Shown piece by piece: positions 33,064 to 41,941 of a stretch of DNA of 64,000 bases. The translations under genes and the position numbers were made by a program. Numbering within the stretch: the first letter of the stretch is position 1; each line of letters begins with the position of its first letter. The notes under the pieces are model-generated. The model was not told the origin of the DNA and did no database searches. It saw only the letters and a program-made list of their open reading frames with translations. Source of the DNA: Desulfofundulus kuznetsovii DSM 6115 (GTDB taxonomy: Bacteria; Bacillota; Desulfotomaculia; Desulfotomaculales; Desulfovirgulaceae); contig NC_015573.1 in assembly GCF_000214705.1 (NCBI RefSeq), positions 3,045,001 through 3,109,000 on the forward strand, in the 5' to 3' direction.

Positions 33064-34266
33064 TTACTCAATAATCTGGGTGACCACGCCGGCTCCGACG
33101 GTACGGCCACCTTCCCGGATGGCGAAGCGCAGCCCTTCTTCAATGGCAATGGGGGTGATCAGCTTGATCTCCAGCCGAACGTTGTCCCCGGGCATCACCA
33201 TCTCCACACCTTCAGGCAGCGTTATCGTCCCCGTCACGTCCGTCGTCCGGAAGTAAAACTGCGGCCGGTACCCGTTAAAGAACGGCGTGTGCCGCCCACC
33301 TTCTTCCTTCGTCAGCACGTATACCTCCGCGCTGAAGTGGGTGTGCGGCTTGATGCTCCCGGGCTTCGCCAGCACCATCCCCCGCTCCACTTCCTTCCGC
33401 TCGATACCCCGCAGCAGACACCCAATGTTGTCCCCGGCTTCCCCACGGTCCAGGATCTTCCGGAACATCTCCACGCCCGTGACCACCGTCTTCTTCGGCT
33501 TTTCCATCAAACCCACGATCTCTACTTCGTCCCCTACCTTCACCGTGCCACGCTCTACACGCCCCGTCACCACCGTACCGCGACCGGTGATGCTGAACAC
33601 GTCCTCTATGGGCATCAGGAAGGGCTTGTCAATGTCACGCTGCGGCGTCGGAATGTATTCGTCCACCGCGTCCATCAGTTCCCAGATCGATTTGCACCAT
33701 TCGCACTCCCGCTTCCCGCAGCCGCATTCCAGTGCCTTTAACGCCGAACCGGTGATCACCGGCACGTCGTCCCCGGGAAATTCGTAGGTGGACAGAAGTT
33801 CCCGCACTTCCATCTCCACCAGTTCCAGAAGTTCCGCGTCGTCCACCATGTCCGCCTTGTTCATGTACACCACAATGTAGGGCACACCCACCTGCCGGGC
33901 CAGCAATATGTGCTCCCGCGTCTGGGGCATGGGACCGTCCGCCGCCGATACCACCAGAATCGCACCGTCCATCTGGGCCGCACCCGTGATCATGTTCTTC
34001 ACGTAGTCCGCGTGACCCGGACAGTCCACGTGGGCATAGTGCCTCTTCTCCGTCTCGTATTCCACGTGGGCCGTGTTAATGGTAATCCCACGCTCCCGCT
34101 CTTCCGGAGCGTTGTCGATCTCTTCGTATTTCTTCACCTGCGCCCTGCCCACCGTGGCCAGCACCGTGGTGATGGCTGCCGTCAAAGTGGTCTTCCCGTG
34201 GTCAACGTGTCCAATGGTCCCTACGTTTACGTGGGGTTTCGTCCGCTCAAATTTGGCCTTGGCCAT
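33064..34266 (-). CDS. tuf: Elongation factor Tu (copy 2)
   Basis: Second EF-Tu, 400 residues, with all G-motifs intact ([24 protein letters not shown]). By eye only about a dozen bases differ from copy 1 over 1,203, and one changes the protein (Arg instead of Lys in VGRAQVKK). Such identity between copies 14.5 kb apart points to ongoing gene conversion or recent duplication. It has its own candidate promoter and lies between the tRNA cluster and rpmG, a common site for the second tuf gene. Confidence 0.99.
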   Translation of the reverse strand: MAKAKFERTKPHVNVGTIGHVDHGKTTLTAAITTVLATVGRAQVKKYEEIDNAPEERERGITINTAHVEYETEKRHYAHVDCPGHADYVKNMITGAAQMDGAILVVSAADGPMPQTREHILLARQVGVPYIVVYMNKADMVDDAELLELVEMEVRELLSTYEFPGDDVPVITGSALKALECGCGKRECEWCKSIWELMDAVDEYIPTPQRDIDKPFLMPIEDVFSITGRGTVVTGRVERGTVKVGDEVEIVGLMEKPKKTVVTGVEMFRKILDRGEAGDNIGCLLRGIERKEVERGMVLAKPGSIKPHTHFSAEVYVLTKEEGGRHTPFFNGYRPQFYFRTTDVTGTITLPEGVEMVMPGDNVRLEIKLITPIAIEEGLRFAIREGGRTVGAGVVTQIIE

Positions 34267-34314
34267 GACTCTCTTTCCTCCTCCTTGAAACCCACTTTTT
34301 TACACACTTCTAAA

Positions 34315-34343
34315 TTATTACCACTTTTCTTTAAATCATGCAA
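34315..34343 (-). promoter_or_regulatory. Probable promoter of tuf copy 2
   Basis: Minus-strand -35 TTGCAT (34,343-34,338), 17-base spacer, -10 TAATAA (34,320-34,315), downstream of the tRNA-operon terminator and about 50 bases before the tuf start. Boxes are imperfect but spacing and position fit. Confidence 0.6.
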
Positions 34344-34393
34344 TAAGCCATAGAACACAAAATTCGCTAAAGGGCTTAAAATTCCTGCTCCCC

Positions 34394-34426
34394 AAAATAA
34401 AAATCACCAGCTTTTACGCTGGCGAT
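34394..34426 (-). terminator. Intrinsic terminator of the tRNA operon
   Basis: Minus-strand stem ATCGCCAGC/GCTGGTGAT (one G-U pair) with loop GTAAAA, followed by TTTTATTTT. It lies eight bases after the 3' end of tRNA-Met. Confidence 0.9.
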
Positions 34427-34433
34427 TCTTTAG

Positions 34434-34510
34434 TGGTAGCGGCGCAGGGACTCGAACCCCGGACACAGCGGGTATGAACCGCTTGCTCTAACCAACTGAG
34501 CTACGCCGCC
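34434..34510 (-). tRNA. tRNA-Met (CAT)
   Basis: Cloverleaf on the minus strand with CCA encoded. It starts GGCGGCGTAGCTCAGTTGGT, has anticodon loop TTCATAC and T-arm GGGGTTCGAGTCCC. The acceptor stem pairs fully (one terminal G-U), unlike the initiator tRNA nearby, so this is the elongator type or, less likely, a lysidine-modified Ile tRNA. Confidence 0.93.
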
Positions 34511-34515
34511 ATGAG

Positions 34516-34622
34516 CGGAAGTCAGATGTCGGATGTCGGAAGTCAGAATTGCTATCCACCTGAATTCCCCTGTCGCCAGGCGGCTCCTTCCAACCTCAGA
34601 CCTCCGACTTCTGACCTCTGAA
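34516..34622. repeat. GAAGT-type intergenic inverted repeat, copy 2
   Basis: Lies between tRNA-Met and tRNA-Thr(GGT). The left arm is built from GGAAGTCAGATGTCGGATGT units and the right arm from CCTCCGACTTCTGACCTC units, an imperfect long hairpin around an unrelated 30-40 base centre. It would be transcribed with the tRNAs. Confidence 0.75.
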
Positions 34623-34624
34623 AC

Positions 34625-34700
<76 letters not shown>

Positions 34701-34702
34701 AC

Positions 34703-34778
<76 letters not shown>

Positions 34779-34790
34779 TCGGCAAATTGT

Positions 34791-34819
34791 ATTATAACAC
34801 AGAACCGGAACTTTTTCAA
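34791..34819 (-). promoter_or_regulatory. Promoter of fMet-Thr-Met tRNA genes
   Basis: Minus-strand -35 TTGAAA (34,819-34,814), 17-base spacer, -10 TATAAT (34,796-34,791), 13 bases from the 5' end of tRNA-fMet. Confidence 0.85.
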
Positions 34820-34862
34820 ACCCTTATTTGAAGAGTCCGGTCCTGAAGAATAAGCAGGTATT

Positions 34863-34948
34863 TGGTGGAGGGGGCAGGATTCGAACCTGCGAAGGCGTCA
34901 GCCGGCAGATTTACAGTCTGCTCCCTTTGACCACTCGGGAACCCCTCC
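34863..34948 (-). tRNA. tRNA-Tyr (GTA)
   Basis: Long-variable-arm tRNA, 86 bases, starting GGAGGGGTTCCCGAGTGGTC with anticodon loop CTGTAAA (anticodon GTA), T-arm GCAGGTTCGAATCCTGC and encoded CCA. Confidence 0.96.
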
Positions 34949-34951
34949 GTA

Positions 34952-35061
34952 TGGGATGTGGGAGGTCGGAAGTTGGAGGTGAGATTTTAAGGTTGGAATT
35001 TCGGCTGCGCCGAAATTCCTTCTGCTCTTCTCACGTCTAACTTCTCGCCTCTCACTTCTCA
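34952..35061. repeat. GAAGT-type intergenic inverted repeat, copy 3
   Basis: Lies between tRNA-Tyr and tRNA-Thr(TGT). Outer arms use GGAGGTCGGAAGTTGGAGGT on one side and CTTCTCGCCTCTCACTTCTC on the other. The centre contains a perfect 11-bp palindrome, GGAATTTCGGC and its complement around TGC (34,995-35,019). Confidence 0.75.
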
Positions 35062-35063
35062 GC

Positions 35064-35139
35064 TGGAGCCGGCGATGGGACTCGAACCCGCAACCTGCTG
35101 ATTACAAGTCAGCTGCTCTGCCAATTGAGCTACGCCGGC
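35064..35139 (-). tRNA. tRNA-Thr (TGT)
   Basis: Minus-strand cloverleaf starting GCCGGCGTAGCTCAATTGGC, anticodon loop CTTGTAA with anticodon TGT, T-arm CGGGTTCGAGTCCC and encoded CCA. Confidence 0.95.
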
Positions 35140-35168
35140 ACAAGCTCATTACTTCAAACGCACTTATA

Positions 35169-35197
35169 ATGGTAACAAAAAGCCCGGGCCGTGTCAA
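35169..35197 (-). promoter_or_regulatory. Promoter of the Thr-Tyr tRNA genes
   Basis: Minus-strand -35 TTGACA (35,197-35,192), 17-base spacer, -10 TACCAT (35,174-35,169), 30 bases upstream of tRNA-Thr(TGT). A TATAAG six bases further on is too far from the -35 box. Confidence 0.7.
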
Positions 35198-35209
35198 TAC
35201 CCCATTGTG

Positions 35210-35469
35210 CTGAGTTATCCCCACTTTCCAACTACCCTGTTTTGGCTCCCGCTCGCTCCGGTGAGCCTCGCGGGCCAAACTAGTGCTCGGCTCAAAGCTC
35301 CGGCAGGCTTCCCGGCAAATTCGGCATCCTGCCTCAGTTGCCGGCCTCGGGCATCCATGCCCTCGGGCCTGCCTTCGCTTTTCGCCTCGCCAAGTTTGGC
35401 TGGCCGCTCGGCTCAAGTCGCTCGCTACCGAGCCAAAACAGGGGCTTTAAAAAACTGGGGATACTTCAG
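35210..35469. mobile_element. 260-bp miniature inverted-repeat element with 9-bp target duplication
   Basis: Terminal inverted repeats CTGAGTTATCCCCA and TGGGGATACTTCAG (12 of 14 pair) are flanked by a perfect direct repeat CCCATTGTG at 35,201-35,209 and 35,470-35,478. Inside, GTTTTGGCTC (35,239-35,248) pairs with GAGCCAAAAC (35,430-35,439), and further nested palindromes fill the GC-rich centre. There is no transposase gene, so it is a non-autonomous element. Internal motifs CCGCTCGCTCCGGTG and CAAGTCGCTCGCT recur in the element at 53,864-54,258. Confidence 0.8.
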
Positions 35470-35478
35470 CCCATTGTG

Positions 35479-35714
35479 TCGCTGATTGTCAGCCAGGTTT
35501 TCGATGGCAAATTTAACAGTTCGACAGACAGCAGAGCTTCTGCGTCTAAGTGCTCGCGAGCGCGTTTATCAGGTAAACTATGGCAAAGAGGTTTAATGGC
35601 AAAAGGTGTCGAATTCTTGGGTTATTATTCAAAAACGGGAATAATCCCTTGTTTTCCTGCCCAAGCTAAAGCCGAACACTTAATCTTAATAATATTTTTA
35701 GGGAGGAAAAGTCG
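35479..35714. other. Intergenic region upstream of pdaA
   Basis: AT-rich stretch between the miniature element and pdaA. No RNA gene was recognised. It includes the AGGGAGG ribosome-binding site just before the TTG start of pdaA; no convincing sporulation-sigma promoter could be assigned by eye. Confidence 0.4.
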
Positions 35715-36674
35715 TTGTCCAGATATGTCTTAGCGGGCGTGGCGGTTTTAATGGTGATAGTTGCCGGTGGATTCTACGCCGGCAAAGTATATCTGGAAGC
35801 GGAAAATACCAGGTCCACTACCACGAAAGTCTATTCTTCCAAACCCGCAGAGGAAACAACAGCCGCAAAACTGCCCCCTTCACCGGTGACGAAAAATGAG
35901 GTGAAGGGTCAACCCGCAGAAAATGTAAAAAAGTCCACCACCGGTAATACCCGGACCGCCTCAACCACTGCCTCCTTATCCAACGTACGCCGCGGTTGGG
36001 GCATTAAACGCAACGACAACCACCAGCAACCGGAAATGCCCAAGGCAATCCGCGACACCCTGGCCCGGTATGACGCCTACTGGATTGGCAGTCCCGGTGA
36101 AAAGGTGCTTTACCTGACCTTTGACGAAGGTTATGAAAACGGCTACACACCTAAAATACTGGACATTCTCAAAGCCAACAACGTCAAAGCCGCCTTCTTT
36201 GTGACCGGGCATTACGTCAAAACCCAGCCGGAGCTGGTCAAGCGTATGGCGGCTGAAGGGCACATCGTGGGCAACCACACCATGAACCATCCCAGCCTGC
36301 CCGATATCAGCGACGAGGAGATCAAGAAAGAACTGCAATCGGTGGAAGAACTTTTCACAAAGCTGACGGGGAAGAAGATGAAATACCTGCGCCCGCCCAA
36401 GGGGGAATACAGTGAACGCACCCTGGCCGTAACCAGACAACTGGGATATTACAATATTTTCTGGAGCCTGGCCCTGGTGGACTGGGTACCCATGCCCGGC
36501 GGTCCCCAGGAAGCCTACCAGTCGGTAATGGATAACCTGCACAACGGGGCGGTAATATTGCTGCACGCCGTATCCAGGGACAACACCGAAGCCCTGGACC
36601 GCATCCTTAAAGATGCCAGAGCCCGGGGGTACACCTTTAAGACGCTGGATGATCTGGTTGCGAAAAAATCTTAG
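35715..36674 (+). CDS. pdaA: Delta-lactam-biosynthetic polysaccharide deacetylase, PdaA-like
   Basis: Carbohydrate esterase family 4 (NodB fold) protein of 319 residues. PdaA deacetylates N-acetylmuramic acid to make muramic delta-lactam in the spore cortex. An amino-terminal membrane anchor (VLAGVAVLMVIVAGGFYAG) and a Ser/Thr-rich linker to about residue 100 precede the catalytic domain. Motifs are YLTFDEGYENGYT (the Glu after Asp typical of PdaA), the metal His pair NHTMNHPS, RPPKGEYSE and LLHAVSRDN. The start is TTG behind AGGGAGG. It supports an endospore-forming host. Stands alone on the plus strand. Confidence 0.9.
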   Translation: MSRYVLAGVAVLMVIVAGGFYAGKVYLEAENTRSTTTKVYSSKPAEETTAAKLPPSPVTKNEVKGQPAENVKKSTTGNTRTASTTASLSNVRRGWGIKRNDNHQQPEMPKAIRDTLARYDAYWIGSPGEKVLYLTFDEGYENGYTPKILDILKANNVKAAFFVTGHYVKTQPELVKRMAAEGHIVGNHTMNHPSLPDISDEEIKKELQSVEELFTKLTGKKMKYLRPPKGEYSERTLAVTRQLGYYNIFWSLALVDWVPMPGGPQEAYQSVMDNLHNGAVILLHAVSRDNTEALDRILKDARARGYTFKTLDDLVAKKS

Positions 36675-37247
36675 TGGTTTGTTCCATAACATAACGATTT
36701 CCGTCTTTTCTATTTCTTCCAAGAATACCACGGTTCCTAACCACACAAAAGAGATACCAGCTTCCCCGAAGAAGGTACGGAACGGGTCCCAAAGCCACAT
36801 CGGTTATTGCCTGTTGCGGACCCAAAACATAGACGTGAAATATAATCAATAGGTTCCCAAAATTTTCCCTGGGACATGATATAAGTAAGTAGCGGCCAAA
36901 GAATAGGAAATTTAAAAAGACCAGAAACCAGGTAGGGGGCAGCAAACCCCCTACCTCTCCCCCGCCCCATATTTCATGAAGAGTTTTTCAACTTTTTCCA
37001 GCTTTACCACAGGTGAGCTTTTAATTGTTCTACGGCTACTCGGTTAAACGCCGGAAGCTCCTCCGTTATGTTTTATCCGCTTGTAGTCATGTTATGTGGT
37101 ACTTTACGTGCCAGTTCCCAAATATTATCTTCATCATCGTTCATCGAATGTTGGTTTGCTGCCGACGAGATTAAGCTGAACAACATCGCCCAACTTTAAT
37201 TGACTTGGCGAAGAAACCGAACCCTACCAGGGATTTCACTGTACTCC
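36675..37247. other. Gene-free stretch with hairpin and possible decayed coding remnant
   Basis: No intact gene was supported. A perfect 10-bp inverted repeat (AGGTAGGGGG, 36,930-36,939 with 36,947-36,956) has a seven-base loop but no U-tract. GTTCCATAACATAACGA at 36,681-36,697 occurs again at 62,681-62,697. On the minus strand between about 37,230 and 37,050 two frames read VVQLNLVGSKPTFDE and then NDDEDNIWELARKVPHNMTT, which may be a frameshifted gene remnant. Confidence 0.4.
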
Positions 37248-38021
37248 TCATCCGCAGTCAAGTGCTTTATCGTCACCGGGCGCGGTTTTATCCTCCACAG
37301 GAGCTCTAATTGATGCAGGAGCTTTCTGTGTACCAGTCCAAGCGATATCAAAGCCGTATTGGAGGTTTCTCACGTTAAAGCCCCTTGCCCCAAGAACTCC
37401 CGCCACCAAGCCCGCCGCATGCCCGGTGTGGCAATAAACCACGACCTCATTCTTTCCACCCTGCTTTACGTGATTAGCCAGAAGTTCGCGCAACCCTTGT
37501 TCACTTTGATTCTTTCCCATAGCCGCAGCCTTAGCGATCCAAACTGCACCAGGGATGTGAGCAAAGTCGTAAAACCATCTGGCGCGTACATCTACCACCA
37601 GAGGGTCGTTAGCGATATTATCACCGCCGCTATGACCTGAGCGGTAATCAACCAGGTCTCCATCCCGGTCGTCATCAAGTACATCTAATAGCTCTGCCGC
37701 GCTGATGAGGTTCCGTGTTATATCCGGTGATCCTGGCACCTGGCCGAAAAGACCTTGCAGATAACGTTCTCCTTTGCCGCTTGACGTATTGATAAAAACT
37801 GTCCTGTTAACCATATCCCACTCCAGATCCGCTCCAATGGCTTCGGCTAACGCCCTTAACGGGAGAAATACCCGATTTTCTGATATAATGGGCGGCGGAA
37901 AAACGGCTAAGTCTTGCCCATCAACGACGACGCGTACGGATTTCTCAGCGGCCAAAACCCAGGCAGTTGTCACCAGCACTAAAAATAAGCACCCGAGTAA
38001 CATGGCGAAAAGCTTTTTCAA
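37248..38021 (-). CDS. Secreted rhodanese-like protein with copper-amine-oxidase-type stalk domain
   Basis: 257 residues. A signal peptide (MKKLFAMLLGCLFLVLVTTA) leads to a copper amine oxidase N-terminal-like domain (VVVDGQDLAVFPPPIISENR, then FLPLRALAEAIGA and WDMVNRTVFI), a stalk frequent in secreted Clostridial proteins. A rhodanese domain follows with DVRARWFYDFAHIPGA and the active-site loop YCHTGHAAG (Cys197). It probably handles sulfane sulfur or a thiol outside the membrane; the substrate is unknown. The start is a TTG behind GGGAGGT. Same strand as the lipoprotein gene upstream, 95 bp apart. Confidence 0.82.
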   Translation of the reverse strand: MKKLFAMLLGCLFLVLVTTAWVLAAEKSVRVVVDGQDLAVFPPPIISENRVFLPLRALAEAIGADLEWDMVNRTVFINTSSGKGERYLQGLFGQVPGSPDITRNLISAAELLDVLDDDRDGDLVDYRSGHSGGDNIANDPLVVDVRARWFYDFAHIPGAVWIAKAAAMGKNQSEQGLRELLANHVKQGGKNEVVVYCHTGHAAGLVAGVLGARGFNVRNLQYGFDIAWTGTQKAPASIRAPVEDKTAPGDDKALDCG

Positions 38022-38116
38022 TAATTATCTACCTCCCACAAAGGTATTCTTTTCTATGTTTCTGTCTTTAAATTAAAACTTTAGAAGGGCGCTGCGAATA
38101 TTTGCGTAAGAACGCT

Positions 38117-39217
38117 TCACCATGTACCACAGCCCCCGTTGGGAAACCGGAAGCCACTGAACCCTGCCGGTAAAGCCATTTCATCAACAAGTTTATTCCC
38201 CTGATAAACCTTTATCTTCTGCTCTTTGTTACTAATGTAAAGCGTGCCGATACACCGATCATTTTGGATTGCCCAGGTCCAGCTTTCATTTATCGAGGGA
38301 ACTGTTACCAGCAAAATGTCGTTGAAAACACCCAGAGTAGTCTGCACGCCGGTATCGGTAGCTCTCAGCACCTTATCTTCAACCCTGCGGATTAGATTGT
38401 TGGCCGGGTCATACTCTTTTACGGCCAAGCTTTTACCTGTTAACCCCAAAACGTGTACCCTTCCGCCGCCGTAATAAACCTTTGCCCCCTGCTTAACGAG
38501 GGAAACGCCTGCCCCGGCAAAAAGTGACTCACGAACTGCCCCCTCCTGCCACTGCACGCGTTCGCCCTGTACATTGGCCAAAAGAAGAACACCGGGTAAC
38601 TCTTTAGGAGCCGAGTGGGCTTCACAGGCTGCTAATACGCTAAAGTTCTCCTGGTTACCCCAAATAAGCAGCGGTCCAAAAATATCGGTGTCGGAAGGAA
38701 GGGAAGTGCTCAAAACCCTTCGATGACCGGTACAGTCCTCGTAGGTTTCAACACGTATTTCCCCCTTTTTTTCTGGTTTCTTCCAGAGGCTATAGGCAAT
38801 AAGCGTATCACCACCATCCGATAGCACTTGCGCTACCCCCCACAAAGCTTTAGATGGTGGGGTTATTTTTTCAATCTTGAAATCGGGCCTGACATCGCGG
38901 GGGACATCGAAAAGGCCAATCCTTTTACCCCCGTCCCAAATAACCTTTCGTAGCAAGTCGTCTCCTGAGCGGTCCGTAACCTTAAATAAAGGTTTTTCTT
39001 CCAGAAAAAATTTTCCGGTCTGCAGGTTCCAGTACCCCTGCAATACCTTCACTTGTTTCGATTGCTCTAATTTTGCCTCCGTAAGTTCTCTGCCGGGGAT
39101 AAGTTTTTCCTCAATAAGCACCATTAGAGGTACTTTCTTTTGATCGGTCGAGGAGCAACCGGTCAAAATCATGAAAATCAAAATAATACCCAACCCTACT
39201 AAAAATTTCTTGAACAA
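38117..39217 (-). CDS. Putative lipoprotein of unknown function
   Basis: 366 residues from a TTG at 39217 that follows AGGAGGGAG; an in-frame upstream start would add residues before the signal peptide. The amino terminus MFKKFLVGLGIILIFMILTG then CSS is a lipobox, so it is likely a membrane-anchored lipoprotein. The rest has repeated beta-rich stretches (SKALWGVAQVLSDGGDTLIA, AKVYYGGGRVHVLGLTGKSL) that could form a propeller-like domain. I do not recognise the family. Confidence 0.7.
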   Translation of the reverse strand: MFKKFLVGLGIILIFMILTGCSSTDQKKVPLMVLIEEKLIPGRELTEAKLEQSKQVKVLQGYWNLQTGKFFLEEKPLFKVTDRSGDDLLRKVIWDGGKRIGLFDVPRDVRPDFKIEKITPPSKALWGVAQVLSDGGDTLIAYSLWKKPEKKGEIRVETYEDCTGHRRVLSTSLPSDTDIFGPLLIWGNQENFSVLAACEAHSAPKELPGVLLLANVQGERVQWQEGAVRESLFAGAGVSLVKQGAKVYYGGGRVHVLGLTGKSLAVKEYDPANNLIRRVEDKVLRATDTGVQTTLGVFNDILLVTVPSINESWTWAIQNDRCIGTLYISNKEQKIKVYQGNKLVDEMALPAGFSGFRFPNGGCGTW

Positions 39218-39334
39218 ATTCTCCCTCCTATTCACATTGTGATAGTGTTTTAATAAAAAACAAATTGACAAAGTACAAAAATTGAAAAAGCGAAGGGGCT
39301 ATCTTAACTGCCCCTTTGCAATTGACCCAGATTT

Positions 39335-40473
39335 TTAGTACACCACCCTATAATATTCCGCGCTACCTCCAGACCAGATTGCTTGGCATCTGTCATTAGT
39401 GTGAGCGCTGTATTTTCTTGTAGTGCCATCATTATAAACCATCATCATAATATGTTCGTAAGTTGTCATCCTGAATGGATATCCGGCAACACACGTGCTA
39501 AGGCTACCCACTACCCAATAACCTTTATTAAGCATGTAGTTTTTAAGAGAAGTTACGTTAATCCATGCTGATGAGTAAGGGTACCATGTGGAATCTGTAG
39601 GTATCCCCCGGCACGTGAGGCTTGGGAGACATAGTTTGCACAATCATTGCAGCACCAGCATTTAGAATACGTAGATAAGTTATAATATCTTGAATCCTGC
39701 AAGCAACTGCTTGAGCTACTGATGCACTGATCACAATATTTAGAACTTGGGTTAGATGTGTATCTATTGGCGTAATCGCGCGCCGCAAGCCTGTCGTATG
39801 AGGCTTGCACCTGGAAATCAGATTCAGCTTCAGCGGTAGCAACTATGTTATTCATTGCATCAATAGACTCTTTTTCTACTTGCTGCGAATCTGGAATATC
39901 TTCCAGTTTTGCTTGTTCGTAATCACCCAGCGGACCCTCACGATATATGCGAACCGAGTCAGGAATAATTAAGCCGTTGCTCACTTTTCCCGTAAGCTTT
40001 AGCCGGTCAAAACAATACTGGGGTTTTGAGATATATTCCGCCAGATCATGCTTCCATATCTCAATCTCTTTTCTTACCGCGTTCAACTGAACCTGAGAAA
40101 GCCTATTTTCATTTTCTTTTAAAAAGGATATTCTTGCCTTCAGTGCAGGAACAACTTCAGGCCGTTCGTAATTCAAAAGATGGATTCTCTCAATGTCAAA
40201 AACGGCTTCTGCCATTGTTCCTTCAATTTTTTCCGAAACTAGGTTTATTTTTAAATCCATTAATTTCCATTTCCTCAATTCTGTATCCTGGTGGATAAAT
40301 TCCCTAACTAACGGCTCAAACTGTGAAGCAATTGCCCTATCGTTTTCCACAATGACTACGCTACTATTGGTTCTTGCGTCAGCAGTATAGATCCCACTTC
40401 CGCCAACCAGTAACAAAATCGCCAATGCTACTAGAAGTGGCACTCGCCACCAGGCACCGAGTCTCCCCACCAT
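39335..40473 (-). pseudogene. Secreted putative amidase-domain protein, frameshifted
   Basis: The first frame (40,473-39,553) has a signal peptide (WWRVPLLVALAILLLVGGSG), a helical region, and the start of an amidase_6-like domain: YANRYTSNPSSKY and CCNDCANYVSQASRAGG with the probable catalytic Cys. The frame then runs into a stop, but the next frame (to 39,335) continues with TDSTWYPYSSAWINVTSLKN and ends EYYRVVY, the rest of the same domain. Adding one G to the five-G run (CCCCC at 39,605-39,609 on the plus strand) restores one frame of about 379 codons. It may be a decayed gene, a phase-variable tract or a sequencing error. Confidence 0.78.
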
Positions 40474-41029
40474 AAGATTACCCCCTTATCCTTGAATTTT
40501 AGTTTCCGCACCTTTTCCTTCCCAATCCAACTAGTTTGCCAAAGACCAAAAAACTTATCACTTTACCTTAACTAGCACCACCACCTACCTCTTATTACTT
40601 TTTTTACCTGTAAATTCATCCTGTAAAAAATTATATGATCATATGTCAAAAAGCAACAGGTATATTTTGTAGTTTTTTGTCTAATTACCAAGAATAAGAA
40701 GGATGAATAAAAAATTTTCTGAATAAGGGCGTCAGAAGTACCACCTTCTTTGAGTTCGGTCCCTCCGGGTTTAGGCTTCTCTATCCCCTTACTCTAACCT
40801 CCGAGGCAGGCTCAGCCTCACCTCTCGACGATGGTTATCGGTTACCTGGCGTTTCCTGCAGTTTCTCCAAGCAGCCTGTCTGAGCATTAACAAAAAGTTG
40901 GTAAAACGGTAAAAGTTGCATATATAACCAGGCGACCTGATAATTTAATGAATCTGGTACCGACAAACCCTGTTATTTACTGACAAAGGCCTGGCGCAAT
41001 TTGAAAAACGCCAGGCCTTTTGCGCAGCA
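40474..41029. other. Gene-free region with a GC-rich, possibly structured island
   Basis: AT-rich flanks enclose a GC-rich stretch at about 40,730-40,910 that carries no supported gene. On the minus strand it includes GAGAGGTGAGGCTGAGCCTG, GGAGGGACCGAACTC and GGTGGTACTTCTGACGCCC, then a weak hairpin TTCTGA/TCAGAA and TTTTTT. A 12-base palindrome ATATGATCATAT lies nearer the amidase gene. The island resembles a leader RNA but I could not match a known riboswitch class. Confidence 0.4.
40985..41020 (-). terminator. Terminator-like hairpin after the serine hydrolase gene
   Basis: Perfect 12-bp stem AAAGGCCTGGCG/CGCCAGGCCTTT with a 12-base loop, 10 bases past the stop of the hydrolase gene. The U-tract is short. 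Confidence 0.7.
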
Positions 41030-41941
41030 TTACCGCTTCAGATTAACCTGGTAGTCATAGACCATCCGGGAAATCTCCGCGATGCGGGCAAATCCTTTAT
41101 CCACATCCGTTTCCCCTTTGGACAGCACCACCAGGATGTAAGGGTGTTCGGCAAAAACAATCCCGGCATCGTTGGCCACACCCCAGACATCCCCTTCCTT
41201 ATGGGCCACCCTTACCTCCGGCGGGAGTTTACCGGGCAAACCCACATGGTAAATGGGGTTGGCCATATCATCCAGCAGGCGCTCTCCCAGGGCGGGATGC
41301 TCACGGCTGAATTCCAGCACCGCCTCCATATACCGGCCCATGTCCCGGGCAGTGGTGATATTCTCCCCGCCCGGGAACACGGTTTGCCCGCCCAGGTCAC
41401 GCATAAATTGGGCCACGTTATCCTTACCCAGGTGGCGCACCAGCATCCGGTAGGCAATGTTGTCGCTGATGGTTATGGACAGGTTGGCCAGTACCCGCAG
41501 GGAATAGCTGTCGCCATCCCAGGCGGAAAACTGCAGGATACCGGCTCCCCCTTGATAGTCCTGTTTGCTGTCATAAACCACCCGGTCATCCCAGTCCAGC
41601 TTCCCTTGGGCGACGAGATGATTCAAGTAGAGGACCACGGGCACCTTCACCGTGCTGGCGGCAGTTATGGGCTCATCACCGTTGATATCAAAGCTGGCCC
41701 CGGAGTGCAGGTCCTTAAAGTAGATTCCGTAAACTCCCGGCTGCTGGGCCAGGTAGTCTTTCAGTTGTTTTTGCAGCGGCCGGTAATCCGGCACCTGCTG
41801 GAAAGACGAATCCTTTTCTCCGGTCGCCTGTGCCGGCGAAATATCCAGACCCGGACTGTTCCAGGCACCCCCCGTCCCCGCGACCAAAAACGGCAGGGCA
41901 ATTAAGAACATCATTATGCTTAACAGACGACGTCTCTTCAT
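41030..41941 (-). CDS. Secreted class A beta-lactamase-fold serine hydrolase
   Basis: 303 residues from the ATG at 41941, which has AGAGGGG eight bases upstream. A signal peptide (LLSIMMFLIALPFLVAGTGG) is followed by the penicilloyl-serine transferase fold: Ser96-Thr-Val-Lys99 in AASTVKVP, Ser159-Asp-Asn161 in TISDNIA, and a Lys-Glu-Gly motif in AHKEGDVWG. The triad-like motif KEG replaces the KTG/KSG usual in beta-lactamases, so activity on cell-wall peptides or another amide is as likely as antibiotic hydrolysis. Confidence 0.85.
   Translation of the reverse strand: MKRRRLLSIMMFLIALPFLVAGTGGAWNSPGLDISPAQATGEKDSSFQQVPDYRPLQKQLKDYLAQQPGVYGIYFKDLHSGASFDINGDEPITAASTVKVPVVLYLNHLVAQGKLDWDDRVVYDSKQDYQGGAGILQFSAWDGDSYSLRVLANLSITISDNIAYRMLVRHLGKDNVAQFMRDLGGQTVFPGGENITTARDMGRYMEAVLEFSREHPALGERLLDDMANPIYHVGLPGKLPPEVRVAHKEGDVWGVANDAGIVFAEHPYILVVLSKGETDVDKGFARIAEISRMVYDYQVNLKR

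Noticed and set aside
40730-40910. T-box, M-box, c-di-GMP or lysine riboswitch
   Set aside because: Short stretches look similar, but none has the full set of conserved positions and order; left as an unassigned island.
41030-41941. Antibiotic-resistance beta-lactamase
   Set aside because: The SxxK and SDN motifs are present but the third motif is KEG and the context is envelope-related; resistance cannot be claimed from sequence.
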